DNA from: Brevundimonas sp. UBA4553
Lineage (GTDB): Bacteria; Pseudomonadota; Alphaproteobacteria; Caulobacterales; Caulobacteraceae
NCBI RefSeq assembly: GCF_002387245.1
Contig: NZ_DGLD01000019.1
Span: 434,001-498,000, forward strand
Direction of reading: 5' to 3'
DNA: 64,000 nucleotides
How positions within the stretch are numbered: the first letter of the stretch is position 1; the number at the start of each line of letters is the position of its first letter. This document shows, piece after piece, positions 50,417 to 59,317 of this stretch. The notes beneath the pieces were generated by a model that did not search any database, had not been told where the DNA came from, and saw only the letters and a program-made list of their open reading frames with translations. A program made the translations under genes and the position numbers.

Positions 50417-51769
50417 ATGAAAACGACCCACGCCCTGATGCTCGGGGCCGCGCTTGCGGCCCTGGGCGGACAGACGATGGCGCAGACCGCCGAGCGTCCG
50501 CTGCGCCCTGAACCCGCGCCAGTCCAGGCTTCCGACCGGCCAGTGGTCCCTCCGACCGAGCAGCCGGAACGGATCATCCTCAACCTGACAGCCGACCCGG
50601 CGCACGAGATGGCCGTAACCTGGCGTACTGCACCGGGCGCCGTCGGCTTCGTTGAATTCGCTGAGGCCCAGGATGGTCCGGACTTCATCCAGCAGGCGGT
50701 GCGCATGACGGCTGTCACGGATGACGCGACCATCGCCGTGCGTGAAGCGGCCGAGTTCCGTGCGGCCTATCATTCGGCGGTGCTGAAAGGGCTGAAGCCT
50801 GAGACGGTCTATGCCTATCGCGTCGGCGACGGCGCGCGCTGGTCGGAATGGCTGCAGTTCCGCACTGCGGCGGCGACGGCCAAGCCCTTCACGTTCGTCT
50901 ACATGGGGGACATGCAGAACAACATTCTCAGCGAGGCGTCTCGCACCATGAGGATGGCCTTCCGCAAGGCCGGGGACGCCGCCTTCGTCATCCACGCGGG
51001 CGATCTGATCAACCGGCACGACAGCGATAACGAATGGGGCGAGTGGTTCGCCGTCGGCGGCTTCCTGTACGCCCAGACGCCGCAGATGCCGACGCCGGGC
51101 AATCATGAATACGGACGCGGTCCCGTGCTGAACCCTCAGTGGCGGCGTCAGTATACTCTGCCTGAAACCGGGCCCGCAGGCGTGGAGAAGCTGAAAGAGA
51201 CGGCCTGGACCGTCGACTATCAGGGGTTGCGACTGATCTCCGTCGACGCGCCCCTGTTCCACGGGGACGAGGCGATGCGAGCCGAGATGGTGCGCTGGCT
51301 CGACGGCCTGTTGGCGAACAATCCCAATCGCTGGACAGCGCTGTTCTTGCACTTCCCGCTGTTCTCGATCGATCCTGATCGTGACAATTCGCGGGTGCGC
51401 GACGCCCTGAAGCCGTTGATCGACAAGTACGGCGTTGATCTGGTGCTACAGGCCCATGATCATGGTTATGCGCGAGGGGCCATCGGCACGGGCCCGATGC
51501 TCAACGCGGGGCCAGCCCGGCCGTCCGATCATGGCTCGACCTATGTCGTGTCGGTCGCCGGTCCCAAGATGTACCCGGTGGCTGATCTCGGTTGGGCTAC
51601 TCGATCGGCCTCGCGGACCCAGACCTTCCAGACCCTGGACGTATCGCCGGACGCAGTGACCTATCGCGCTTTCACCGCGACCGGCCGCGAACTGGACGCC
51701 TTCCGCCTGATCAAGGGCGCTGACGGTGTGTCGAGGATCGAGACACTGGCTGTCGACCAAGACCGCTAG
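50417..51769 (+). CDS. secreted purple-acid-phosphatase-like metallophosphoesterase
   Basis: From ATG 50417 (GGGGAGGGG upstream) the protein is 450 residues: signal peptide ending TMAQ, a Pro-rich linker, an N-terminal fibronectin-like PAP domain (about 50-150), and a calcineurin-type phosphoesterase domain. Metal-binding blocks are YMGDMQ (Asp165), HAGDLI (Asp196), PGNHEYG (Asn229, His230), LFLHFP and QAHDHGYARG. The Tyr that follows the second Asp block and binds Fe(III) in true purple acid phosphatases is absent (GDLIN), so metal use probably differs. It lies 14 bases after the receptor stop and is presumably co-transcribed. Confidence 0.92.
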   Translation: MKTTHALMLGAALAALGGQTMAQTAERPLRPEPAPVQASDRPVVPPTEQPERIILNLTADPAHEMAVTWRTAPGAVGFVEFAEAQDGPDFIQQAVRMTAVTDDATIAVREAAEFRAAYHSAVLKGLKPETVYAYRVGDGARWSEWLQFRTAAATAKPFTFVYMGDMQNNILSEASRTMRMAFRKAGDAAFVIHAGDLINRHDSDNEWGEWFAVGGFLYAQTPQMPTPGNHEYGRGPVLNPQWRRQYTLPETGPAGVEKLKETAWTVDYQGLRLISVDAPLFHGDEAMRAEMVRWLDGLLANNPNRWTALFLHFPLFSIDPDRDNSRVRDALKPLIDKYGVDLVLQAHDHGYARGAIGTGPMLNAGPARPSDHGSTYVVSVAGPKMYPVADLGWATRSASRTQTFQTLDVSPDAVTYRAFTATGRELDAFRLIKGADGVSRIETLAVDQDR

Positions 51770-51793
51770 TCCCTTCTAGTTGGAATGAAATGA

Positions 51794-51821
51794 AGGGAGG
51801 CGTCGGTTCCGGCGCCTCCCT
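51794..51821 (+). terminator. rho-independent terminator after the metallophosphoesterase
   Basis: A 9-bp perfect stem AGGGAGGCG/CGCCTCCCT with a 10-base loop, followed by TTCTTATG, 25 bases after the stop. It splits the locus into sigma-fecR-receptor-phosphoesterase and receptor-phoD transcripts, so the second receptor should have its own promoter in 51830-51960. Confidence 0.78.
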
Positions 51822-51962
51822 TTCTTATGTGGTGAATGCCGTTTGTTCCCGGAGGGGTCGTCATTGAACTGAGGTGTCAGCTTCACTGTGGATTTGCGGG
51901 GGCGTCGCCGGCCCGACATCGACGCCCACTACGCCTCCCCGGACCTTCAAGGGGGATGTGCG

Positions 51963-54485
51963 ATGATGAAGTCAGTGAAAAACAAGGCTGGCCTGCTGAC
52001 GGGGGCGGCAATGCTCAGCCTGGCCACGGCAGGCGCGGCTCACGCTCAGAGCGTGGCCCAGGATCATGTCTCGACGGTTGACGACGTGATCGTCACCGCC
52101 CAGCTGCGTGCGCAGGACCCGATCGAGGTGCCTTTCGCCCTGACGGCCTATAGCGGTCAGTTTCTTGAGAACCTGGGCGTTCAGGAGTTCGAGCAACTGT
52201 CGGCCTTCGTGCCGGGCTTCCTGGTGCAGAACCAGTCGCCGAACAATCCGGGTTTCGTGATGCGCGGCATCACTTCGGATTCCGGCGCCGCCACCGCAGA
52301 GCCTCGCGTCTCAGTGTTCCAGGATGGCGTGTCGATCTCCAAGTCGCGCGGCTCCTACGTTGAGCTGTTCGATCTGGAGCGCGTCGAAATCGCAAAAGGT
52401 CCGCAGTCGACCCTCTATGGCCGCGGCGCTCTGATCGGAGCGGTCAACCTGGTTCAGAACCGTGCTCGTCCGGGCGAGTTCGACGCCGAGATGCGCGCCG
52501 AGGCCGGCAGCGAGGGATATCGCCTGGTCGAAGGCTTCGTGAATGCGCCACTGGGCGATGACGCGGGCCTGCGTCTGGCCACGCGGATGAAGACCCGTGA
52601 CGGCTCGGTCGAAAACCTGCTCGGCGGCGAGGACTACAACGGCATCGAGACCAAGGCCTTCCGCCTGTCCGGCGCATGGACGCCCACCGACACAATACGC
52701 GCCGACCTGATCGCCAACTACCAGACGGACAACGCGAGCGGCACCTCATTCAAGTCGATCGCCTATGATCCGGCCGACCCGATCACGGGCGTCGTTCTGG
52801 GTGGCCGCGCGCCGTGGGAGGGCGCTGCCCTGACGCCAGGCGCGGCCTTCGATGGCGGCAAGAGCCTTGGCCTGGATCGCGAGGTCTGGGGCGTGACGGG
52901 TCTGGTGAAGTGGACGCTGTCGCCGTCGCTAGCGCTGAACTCCACCACGGCTTATCGCCAGTTCGACTCGTATGAAACCTTCGACGCCGACGGTCTGTCG
53001 CTGCCGCTTCTGACCGCAGCCGAGGAGGCCTATGGCGAGCAGTGGAGCCAGGAGTTCCGTCTGAACTGGGACAATGGCGGACGCCTGTCGGGCTTCGCTG
53101 GCGCCGGCTGGTTCCATGAGGAAGGCTATCAGCGCACGCCGACCCAGTTCGACGAGCGTATCGCTCTGGCTCAACTAGCCGGATTGTTGGACGGGTCGCC
53201 GACGACGGTGGGTCACAACACCCTGCCGATCTCGGCCTATCCGATTGTAGCCACGCAGTTCCTGCAGGCGACGCTGACGCCGCTGGGGGCAGGGGCTCTT
53301 GCCGCGCCGATCGCCGCGAACCTGAAGCCGGCCCATATCGAGATTCCCATCAACAGCGCCGAACTGACGTCCTACGACCTATTCGCGGATCTGACGTTCA
53401 AGGCTACCGACCGGCTCGAGTTCGCAGGCGGCGTCCGCTACACGCGCGACGAAAAGACCACGGGTTACGCCAGTTCGGTCGCCAACGGCCGTTCCATCGC
53501 GGGCGGGCTGCTGGCTGTGCTTCAGGGCGCCGTGCCGCCGGCCCAGGTTCCGGCCCTGCTGGGCGGCCTCGCCAATCCGAACGCAGTCAATCTGCCGGCG
53601 ACGCTTCTTCCGCTGTTCGGCCTGACGGCGCAACCGACCGCCAACAACGGCGACTTCGTCTATGACGATCACGAGGACGACGGCTTCACCTGGCGCCTGA
53701 CGGCGCGCTACGTCCTGTCGGAGGACGCCAGCCTCTACGCCAACTACGCGCGCGGCCGTCGCCCTGAGGTCCTGAGCGTCAGCGGCCCTGCAACACCGTT
53801 GGGCGCTCCGACCTTCAAAGTCATCGAGGCAGAGACGGTCGACAGCTTCGAGATCGGCGCCAAGGCGGCGCTGATGGATGGGCGTCTGCGGCTGGACGGC
53901 GCGGTCTTCCACTACGCTTACGACAACTTCCAGACGACGGTTCAGGAAGGCACGCGCTTCATCACCACCAATGCGGGCGAGGCCAGCGCCTACGGCTTCG
54001 AGGGGCAGGTTTTCTGGGCCGCCACCAACAACTTCGACCTGTTCGGCACCTATGGCTACAACCACTCGCGGTTTGAAGCGGGCCTGTATGACGGCAACCG
54101 TTTCCGTCTGTCGCCCGATAACATGGCGTCGATCGGCGCCATCTGGCGTCTGCCGGTCGCGGGCGGCGAGGTCGAGGTGCAGCCGACATACACCTGGCAA
54201 TCCAAGGTCTTCTTCGACGACAACAACGACATCCCGGCGCTGCAGACCCAGAACTTCGTCCCGGACACGATCCAGGACGAGTATCAGGACAGCTACGGCC
54301 TGCTGAACCTGCGGATTCGCTATGCGCCGTCCTCGGGCAACTGGGGGGTGGAGGCCTTTGGCGAAAACCTGCTGGACGAGGAGTATATCAAGGACGCTGG
54401 CAACACCGGCGACGCCCTCGGCCTGCCAACCTTCATCGCCGGACGCCCCGCCAGCTATGGCGTGGCCTTCACTGTTCGCTACTGA
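51963..54485 (+). CDS. TonB-dependent receptor paired with PhoD
   Basis: An 840-residue receptor starting at ATG 51963 (a second ATG follows at 51966), with GGGGGATG upstream. The signal peptide ends AGAAHAQ; a TonB box DDVIVTAQL lies near residue 42; the plug runs to about 185 (VEIAKGPQSTLYGRGALIGAVN); the barrel ends FTVRY. It has no STN extension, so it is a pure transporter, unlike the 1050-residue receptor upstream. The phoD gene follows after 11 bases. The ligand is unknown; the neighbours imply a phosphate ester or a product of its hydrolysis. Confidence 0.92.
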   Translation: MMKSVKNKAGLLTGAAMLSLATAGAAHAQSVAQDHVSTVDDVIVTAQLRAQDPIEVPFALTAYSGQFLENLGVQEFEQLSAFVPGFLVQNQSPNNPGFVMRGITSDSGAATAEPRVSVFQDGVSISKSRGSYVELFDLERVEIAKGPQSTLYGRGALIGAVNLVQNRARPGEFDAEMRAEAGSEGYRLVEGFVNAPLGDDAGLRLATRMKTRDGSVENLLGGEDYNGIETKAFRLSGAWTPTDTIRADLIANYQTDNASGTSFKSIAYDPADPITGVVLGGRAPWEGAALTPGAAFDGGKSLGLDREVWGVTGLVKWTLSPSLALNSTTAYRQFDSYETFDADGLSLPLLTAAEEAYGEQWSQEFRLNWDNGGRLSGFAGAGWFHEEGYQRTPTQFDERIALAQLAGLLDGSPTTVGHNTLPISAYPIVATQFLQATLTPLGAGALAAPIAANLKPAHIEIPINSAELTSYDLFADLTFKATDRLEFAGGVRYTRDEKTTGYASSVANGRSIAGGLLAVLQGAVPPAQVPALLGGLANPNAVNLPATLLPLFGLTAQPTANNGDFVYDDHEDDGFTWRLTARYVLSEDASLYANYARGRRPEVLSVSGPATPLGAPTFKVIEAETVDSFEIGAKAALMDGRLRLDGAVFHYAYDNFQTTVQEGTRFITTNAGEASAYGFEGQVFWAATNNFDLFGTYGYNHSRFEAGLYDGNRFRLSPDNMASIGAIWRLPVAGGEVEVQPTYTWQSKVFFDDNNDIPALQTQNFVPDTIQDEYQDSYGLLNLRIRYAPSSGNWGVEAFGENLLDEEYIKDAGNTGDALGLPTFIAGRPASYGVAFTVRY

Positions 54486-54496
54486 GGGCTGGCGGC

Positions 54497-56197
54497 ATGA
54501 CCATGAACCGTCGCGGCCTTCTGGGTCTGTTCGGGGCCGGGGCGGCCATTGGCGCGACGCCGGCTATGGCGGAGGCGGCTTCGGCCTCCTTCGCCCACGG
54601 CGTCGCCTCCGGCGATCCGGGAACGGACCGGGTGATCCTGTGGACGCGCGTCACGCCAGCGGAGGGTTCAAGCGGCCCGATTTCGGTGGCCTGGCGCGTG
54701 CTGGAAGGTGAGGCGACTGTCGTTTCCGGCCGGTTCGACACCGGACCGGAGCGCGATTACACCGTCAAGATCGATGTCGCCGGGCTGCGCCCTGGCCGCG
54801 ACTATCGCTACGACTTCGCCGTGGGCGAGATCCGCTCGCCGGTCGGGCGCACCCGCACCCTGGCTGCTGAAGGCGAGACGTCTGTCAATCTGGCGGTCGT
54901 GTCGTGCCAGTTGTACCCTGGCGGCCTTTTCAACGTCTATGAAGCCATTGCAGCCCTGCCGTCGCTGGACGCCGTGGTGCACCTTGGCGACTACATCTAT
55001 GAGTACGGGGCCGAGGCGGACGCCTATGGCATGGCCACCGGCGCAGCGTTGAACCGCCTACCCGAGCCGCGTCATGAGATCGTGACTCTGGCCGACTATC
55101 GGACCCGTCACGCCCAGTACAAGACCGACGCCGACCTTCAGGCCGCCCATGCCCGTGCGCCCTTCATCTGTGTCTGGGACGACCATGAGACGGCCAACGA
55201 CGCCTGGCTGCACGGCGCCGAGAACCACCAGCCTGAGACCGAAGGTGACTTCGCCGTCCGCAAGGCGGCCGCGCTAAAGGCCTATTATGAGTGGATGCCG
55301 ATCCGCGAGGCGGCACCCGGTGCGCTGAAGGAGGCCATCCACCGCAGCTTCCACTTCGGCGATCTGGCCAGCCTGATGATGGTCGAGACGAGGCTGACAG
55401 GGCGCACGGAACCGCTCGACTACAGCAAGGATCTGACCGCCAAGGACGGTCCCGACGGCGAGCCTGTGCTGGACCTGGATGCGTTCCGGGCCAGACTCAA
55501 CGACCCGGCGCGCGATCTGATGGGGCCTGATCAACGCGAATGGCTGACGCGTGAACTGAAGGCTTCAAAAGCGGCCGGCCGTCCGTGGCAGGTGCTTGGC
55601 AATCAGGTCGTAACCGCTCGCGTGGCAGGACCCGACGTGTCGCGCACCATGACGCCCGCGCAGATCGAGGGCCTGATGGCCCAGGTCCCCGAAGCTTTCC
55701 GTGAGCAGTTCGAGCAGGCCCTGTTCCTGTTCAAGATGGGGCTGCCGTTCAATCTTGACGCCTGGGACGGTTATCCGGCGGGACGCGAGCGTCTCTATGC
55801 CGCCTTCGCCGACGCCGGAGTGCAGCCGATCGTCCTGGCTGGCGACAGCCACGCCTTCTGGGTCAATGAGCTGAAAGACGCCGGCGGCGTCCGTCGCGCC
55901 GTGGAGTTTGGAACCAGCGCGGTCTCCAGTCCTTCGATCGGCGACGCCATAGGCGGCTTCCCGCTGGGCGCGGCCTTGATGCAGACCAATGACGAGGTCG
56001 CCTTCTGCGACCAGTCCGCCAAGGGCTTTGTGCTGCTTTCCCTGACGAAAGACCGCGCCGACGCGACGCTGATGGCGGTCTCGACCATCTTCGCCAAACC
56101 GTTCGAGGTATCGCCGTTGAAACGGTTCAGCGTGCGCCCGGATGGCGGATTGGTGGACGAAACTGGATCGAGCCCGGCATCCCAGAGCACGACCTGA
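54497..56197 (+). CDS. phoD: PhoD-family alkaline phosphatase
   Basis: PhoD enzymes are Tat-exported phosphomono- and diesterases that use Fe and Ca. The 566-residue protein starts with a twin-arginine signal (MTMNRRGLLGLFGAGAA, RR at 5-6) and an N-terminal Ig-like PhoD domain (FAHGVASGDPGTDRVILWTRVTP). Catalytic-domain landmarks are VVHLGDYIYEYG, FICVWDDHETANDAW and VLAGDSHAFWVNEL. It follows its receptor by 11 bases and is convergent with the S33-type hydrolase gene. Confidence 0.95.
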   Translation: MTMNRRGLLGLFGAGAAIGATPAMAEAASASFAHGVASGDPGTDRVILWTRVTPAEGSSGPISVAWRVLEGEATVVSGRFDTGPERDYTVKIDVAGLRPGRDYRYDFAVGEIRSPVGRTRTLAAEGETSVNLAVVSCQLYPGGLFNVYEAIAALPSLDAVVHLGDYIYEYGAEADAYGMATGAALNRLPEPRHEIVTLADYRTRHAQYKTDADLQAAHARAPFICVWDDHETANDAWLHGAENHQPETEGDFAVRKAAALKAYYEWMPIREAAPGALKEAIHRSFHFGDLASLMMVETRLTGRTEPLDYSKDLTAKDGPDGEPVLDLDAFRARLNDPARDLMGPDQREWLTRELKASKAAGRPWQVLGNQVVTARVAGPDVSRTMTPAQIEGLMAQVPEAFREQFEQALFLFKMGLPFNLDAWDGYPAGRERLYAAFADAGVQPIVLAGDSHAFWVNELKDAGGVRRAVEFGTSAVSSPSIGDAIGGFPLGAALMQTNDEVAFCDQSAKGFVLLSLTKDRADATLMAVSTIFAKPFEVSPLKRFSVRPDGGLVDETGSSPASQSTT

Positions 56198-56229
56198 TCA
56201 GCCTGCCGCGACTATGCCGTCGCGCAAGT

Positions 56230-57687
56230 TCAAGCGATCTGGAACGTGGGCGGCGGCAGGCTAAGACGGCTGTCGTCCACGTGAGTCTGGCGGAAGAAGC
56301 GGACGATCAAGGGTTGGACCTCTGGGTGCGCCTCAAAGACGTTATGGCCGGCGTTCTCGACCAGCACCTGCGTCTTGTTCTGGAACTGGGCGGCCACCTC
56401 GGCCTGTTCTTCCAGTGGCGTCCTGCCATCGAGAGAGCCTGCGACCAGAAGGGCGGGGGTTTCGATACGGATTGGCGCCCGGAAGTCCGCGCCCAGATCG
56501 ACGCCAGGAATAGCGCCCAGCAGATGCGGCATGGGCATGTTGAAGGCGTCGCCCAGAACGGCGGTTTTCGCCTCCCTGGTGACCAGCGTCAGACGTTCGG
56601 GCGAGATGCCTGAGGCCAGATCCATCGCTTCGGACATGCCTCCGAGATTGAAGAAATGGTGAGGCGGCGGGAATAACGGCGGCAGTACGTCGGTCTTTCC
56701 GGCATCGAGCGCCAGGTAGATTTTCGGCAGCATGGACAGAGACGGCGGATTGGCGACCATGGCGGAGGCCATGTACTGGATGCCGAAGCCGCCGATCTGC
56801 ATATCAATCGCGCCGTTCTCAGCGGCCAGGGCCACCGTCGCTGGATCGCCCTCAAACCGCTCGTGCACGCGGCGCATCAGGGCAGGCATATTGGGTATAG
56901 CGGCGCGAACGGTCGGGTCCTGTCCCATCAGCTGATCCACACGGTCGAGGAACATATCTATATGGGCCGGACGCTTGACGGTCTGATCCTGCCCTTCAAG
57001 GCTGGCCAGGGCGACGCGGCCGATCGAATTCGGGTGGCGCTTCAACACCGACAGGGCCAGGTGGGTGCCGTAGCTGATGCCCCACAGATTGACTTTCTCC
57101 ACGCCTAAATGGCGGCGCAGGTCTTCGATGTCGTCGGCGTTCTGTTCGGTGTTGTAGCCGGTCATGGCGATGCCGGCGCGGGTCCAGTCGATCCAGGCCT
57201 TCTGCATTTCCTCGCGGTACCAGGCAGTGATCCCGGCGTGGGTCATGGCGGGGAACGGCGTGGTCGTGGCGCGCTCGGGAATATGGCCCGAAAGCCCAAC
57301 CCCGCGCTGATCCAGTGCGATGACGTCGGCTACTTCTCTCAAGGCCATGAAGATAGGGAAGCGCGGCCCCATGGCGGTGTGCACGCCAGACCCGCCGGGT
57401 CCGCCTGCAAGATAGACAATGGGCGGTCCAGGATTCTTCGCTGTCGAAGCGAAGCGCACATAGCCGATGCGAATGCGGCGCGAGCCCGGAATGCGGCGAT
57501 CCTCGGGAACCTCGAAGAAGCCGCGTTCAGCGTCGACCTCCTCGCCGCTGCCAGCCTTGAAGCGGAAGGGACCGGCTTCGGGCTTGGCGTCCAGCGCCAC
57601 GGCGGTTTTCGACAGAAGCGCCAGGCCGGGGAGCGAAAGGCCGGCGGCGGCGAGGATGGAGCGGCGGTTCAATGATGTGTGGGTCAT
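56230..57687 (-). CDS. exported S33-type alpha/beta hydrolase (aminopeptidase-like)
   Basis: A 485-residue alpha/beta hydrolase of the proline-iminopeptidase/tripeptidyl-aminopeptidase kind. It has a Tat-like signal (LNRRSILAAAGLSLPG, RR at 8-9), the oxyanion segment YLAGGPGGSG near residue 93, DQRGVGLSG, and the nucleophile Ser205 in LWGISYGTHLA. The catalytic His is in VENAGHNVFEAHP near the C-terminus. The RR signal suggests export folded. It is on the opposite strand to the phosphatase genes and divergent from the LytTR gene, so it may be regulated by either side or be independent. Confidence 0.87.
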   Translation of the reverse strand: MTHTSLNRRSILAAAGLSLPGLALLSKTAVALDAKPEAGPFRFKAGSGEEVDAERGFFEVPEDRRIPGSRRIRIGYVRFASTAKNPGPPIVYLAGGPGGSGVHTAMGPRFPIFMALREVADVIALDQRGVGLSGHIPERATTTPFPAMTHAGITAWYREEMQKAWIDWTRAGIAMTGYNTEQNADDIEDLRRHLGVEKVNLWGISYGTHLALSVLKRHPNSIGRVALASLEGQDQTVKRPAHIDMFLDRVDQLMGQDPTVRAAIPNMPALMRRVHERFEGDPATVALAAENGAIDMQIGGFGIQYMASAMVANPPSLSMLPKIYLALDAGKTDVLPPLFPPPHHFFNLGGMSEAMDLASGISPERLTLVTREAKTAVLGDAFNMPMPHLLGAIPGVDLGADFRAPIRIETPALLVAGSLDGRTPLEEQAEVAAQFQNKTQVLVENAGHNVFEAHPEVQPLIVRFFRQTHVDDSRLSLPPPTFQIA

Positions 57688-57797
57688 GACCAGGGTTGAA
57701 GCAGGCTTTCCGGCGCAGTGGGGCGCGGTTCGGCGAATGACGCTTCCTGGTCGGTGAATGGCAGCGCTTTCCGGTGAATAGCGATAGGGTCGCCGCC

Positions 57798-59240
57798 ATG
57801 TGGCGCATTCTTCTCATTGCGATTCTCTGGACCTCGCTGCCGGCGGCGTTACGTGCGCAGGATCAGGACTATGGGTGGGAGGTCTGTCGGGGGGAAACAG
57901 GCCTTGCTGGACCCGTCCTGCACGACTGTCGCTTGATCGAAGGCGTCATCGATCCACAGGGACGCGACCTGTGGTTACGGGCCGTGGTGCAGCGTCCCGG
58001 CGGCGACGAACCCTCCGCCCTCTATGTCGTCGGCGCCGCCTCGTCCGAGATTTGGCTCAACGGTCAAAAGCTGGGCGTGAACGGACGACCGGGCGCCTCG
58101 GCAGCAACGGAGGCGCCGGGGCGCTATGAGGTGGCCTTTCCAATCCCCGAACGACTATGGCGCCCGGCTGGCAACCTAGTCGTCGTTCATATGTCATCCT
58201 TCCACGGGGTTGTCCGTCTGGACAATCCCGTCGGGGGAATCATGGTCGCCCCCTATCCTTGGCCATCGCGTACGATCCCTGTGGCGACCGCCTTTATCGC
58301 TGCTGGGGCTCTGTTCGCCGCCGCATTCGGCTTCGCCGTCATCTACAGTCTGCGGCGTACGGGTTCGAGCCTGGCGCTGGCGGCCCTGGCCGGAGTTGCG
58401 GGCCTGCAGGCGATACTGGAGAGCCTGCGAGCGCTGGTTCCCTATGCTTATCCGGTTCACGGCTTGCGACTGGTCGGCATCTGGATTCTGAGCGCCGTCT
58501 TTGCGGTCCTCCTCGTGTCCTATGTCGTGTCGCGGTTCTGGCCGCAGGCGCGCCGTCCGTTCGTTCTTCTCGCTATTGCAGCCGTGGCCGTGACCAGCCT
58601 GGCTCAGGGTTTTGATCTGAAGACGTTGCTGGCCCTGATTACCGGCTTAACGCTGTCGGCCGTTGTGGCCGCGGTCGCCGTGCGCCGTCGTCGGCCCGGA
58701 GCGCTGCTGATACTGGTCTATCTCGCTGTCTTCATTTCGGCGGGCCTGCTCTTTCCAGGCCTGCTCGTCGACCTGTCCTACTTCCTGTTCGCCACCGGTC
58801 TTCTCCTTCCTCTCCTGATGGCCGACGTGGTGCGGCTGGGCCGCGCCGATCAGGCGCGCGAGGCTGCGTTGACCCGCGCCGCCGCGCGGCCGAACTGCCT
58901 GACTGTCGCATCGGCCCGCGGCGTCGAGCGGGTGCCCTTGAGCGATATCCTGGCTGTGGTTGGGGCGGACGACTATGTCGAGCTACGCCTGAGGAAGGGT
59001 CGGCGACTGCTGCACGCCGCCCGCCTTGACCGACTGGAAGCCGAGTTGCCGTCTGTCTTTCTGCGGGTGCACCGCTCGGTCATCGCTAACCTCGCTCATG
59101 CACGAGGCTTCGAACGTGAAGACGGACGAAACCGGCTGCTGATGGATGAAGGCCTTCCTCTTCCCATCAGCCGAAGCCGCGTGTCCGCTGTGCGAGACGC
59201 CCTTGATGATCGGGCTGTAGTCGAACCCGCGAGCATATAA
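57798..59240 (+). CDS. membrane-anchored LytTR DNA-binding regulator
   Basis: A one-component regulator that appears to sense outside the cell and bind DNA directly. From ATG 57798 the 480-residue protein has a signal peptide or first helix (ILLIAILWTSLPAALRAQ). A periplasmic beta-rich domain (about 22-150, with SSEIWLNGQKLGVNG resembling a carbohydrate-binding/7TMR-DISM-type jelly roll) is followed by seven to eight membrane helices (about 160-345). The C-terminal LytTR domain (about 365-468) contains VVGADDYVELRLRKG and FLRVHRSVIANL. No receiver domain is present. It is divergent from the S33-type hydrolase, whose promoter it may control (inference). Confidence 0.86.
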   Translation: MWRILLIAILWTSLPAALRAQDQDYGWEVCRGETGLAGPVLHDCRLIEGVIDPQGRDLWLRAVVQRPGGDEPSALYVVGAASSEIWLNGQKLGVNGRPGASAATEAPGRYEVAFPIPERLWRPAGNLVVVHMSSFHGVVRLDNPVGGIMVAPYPWPSRTIPVATAFIAAGALFAAAFGFAVIYSLRRTGSSLALAALAGVAGLQAILESLRALVPYAYPVHGLRLVGIWILSAVFAVLLVSYVVSRFWPQARRPFVLLAIAAVAVTSLAQGFDLKTLLALITGLTLSAVVAAVAVRRRRPGALLILVYLAVFISAGLLFPGLLVDLSYFLFATGLLLPLLMADVVRLGRADQAREAALTRAAARPNCLTVASARGVERVPLSDILAVVGADDYVELRLRKGRRLLHAARLDRLEAELPSVFLRVHRSVIANLAHARGFEREDGRNRLLMDEGLPLPISRSRVSAVRDALDDRAVVEPASI

Positions 59241-59317
59241 GCCGACGCCGTCCGTGCCGTGACAGCCTCAGCCCTTGCAGTCGATTGGAGACCGTGGCGA
59301 GATGCCGGCGAGCCGCG

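Noticed and set aside
51872..51893. PHO box before the second TonB receptor
   Set aside because: Only one 7-mer (GTGTCAG) matches at 5 of 7 positions and the second, 11 bases on, does not match; chance level in GC-rich DNA.
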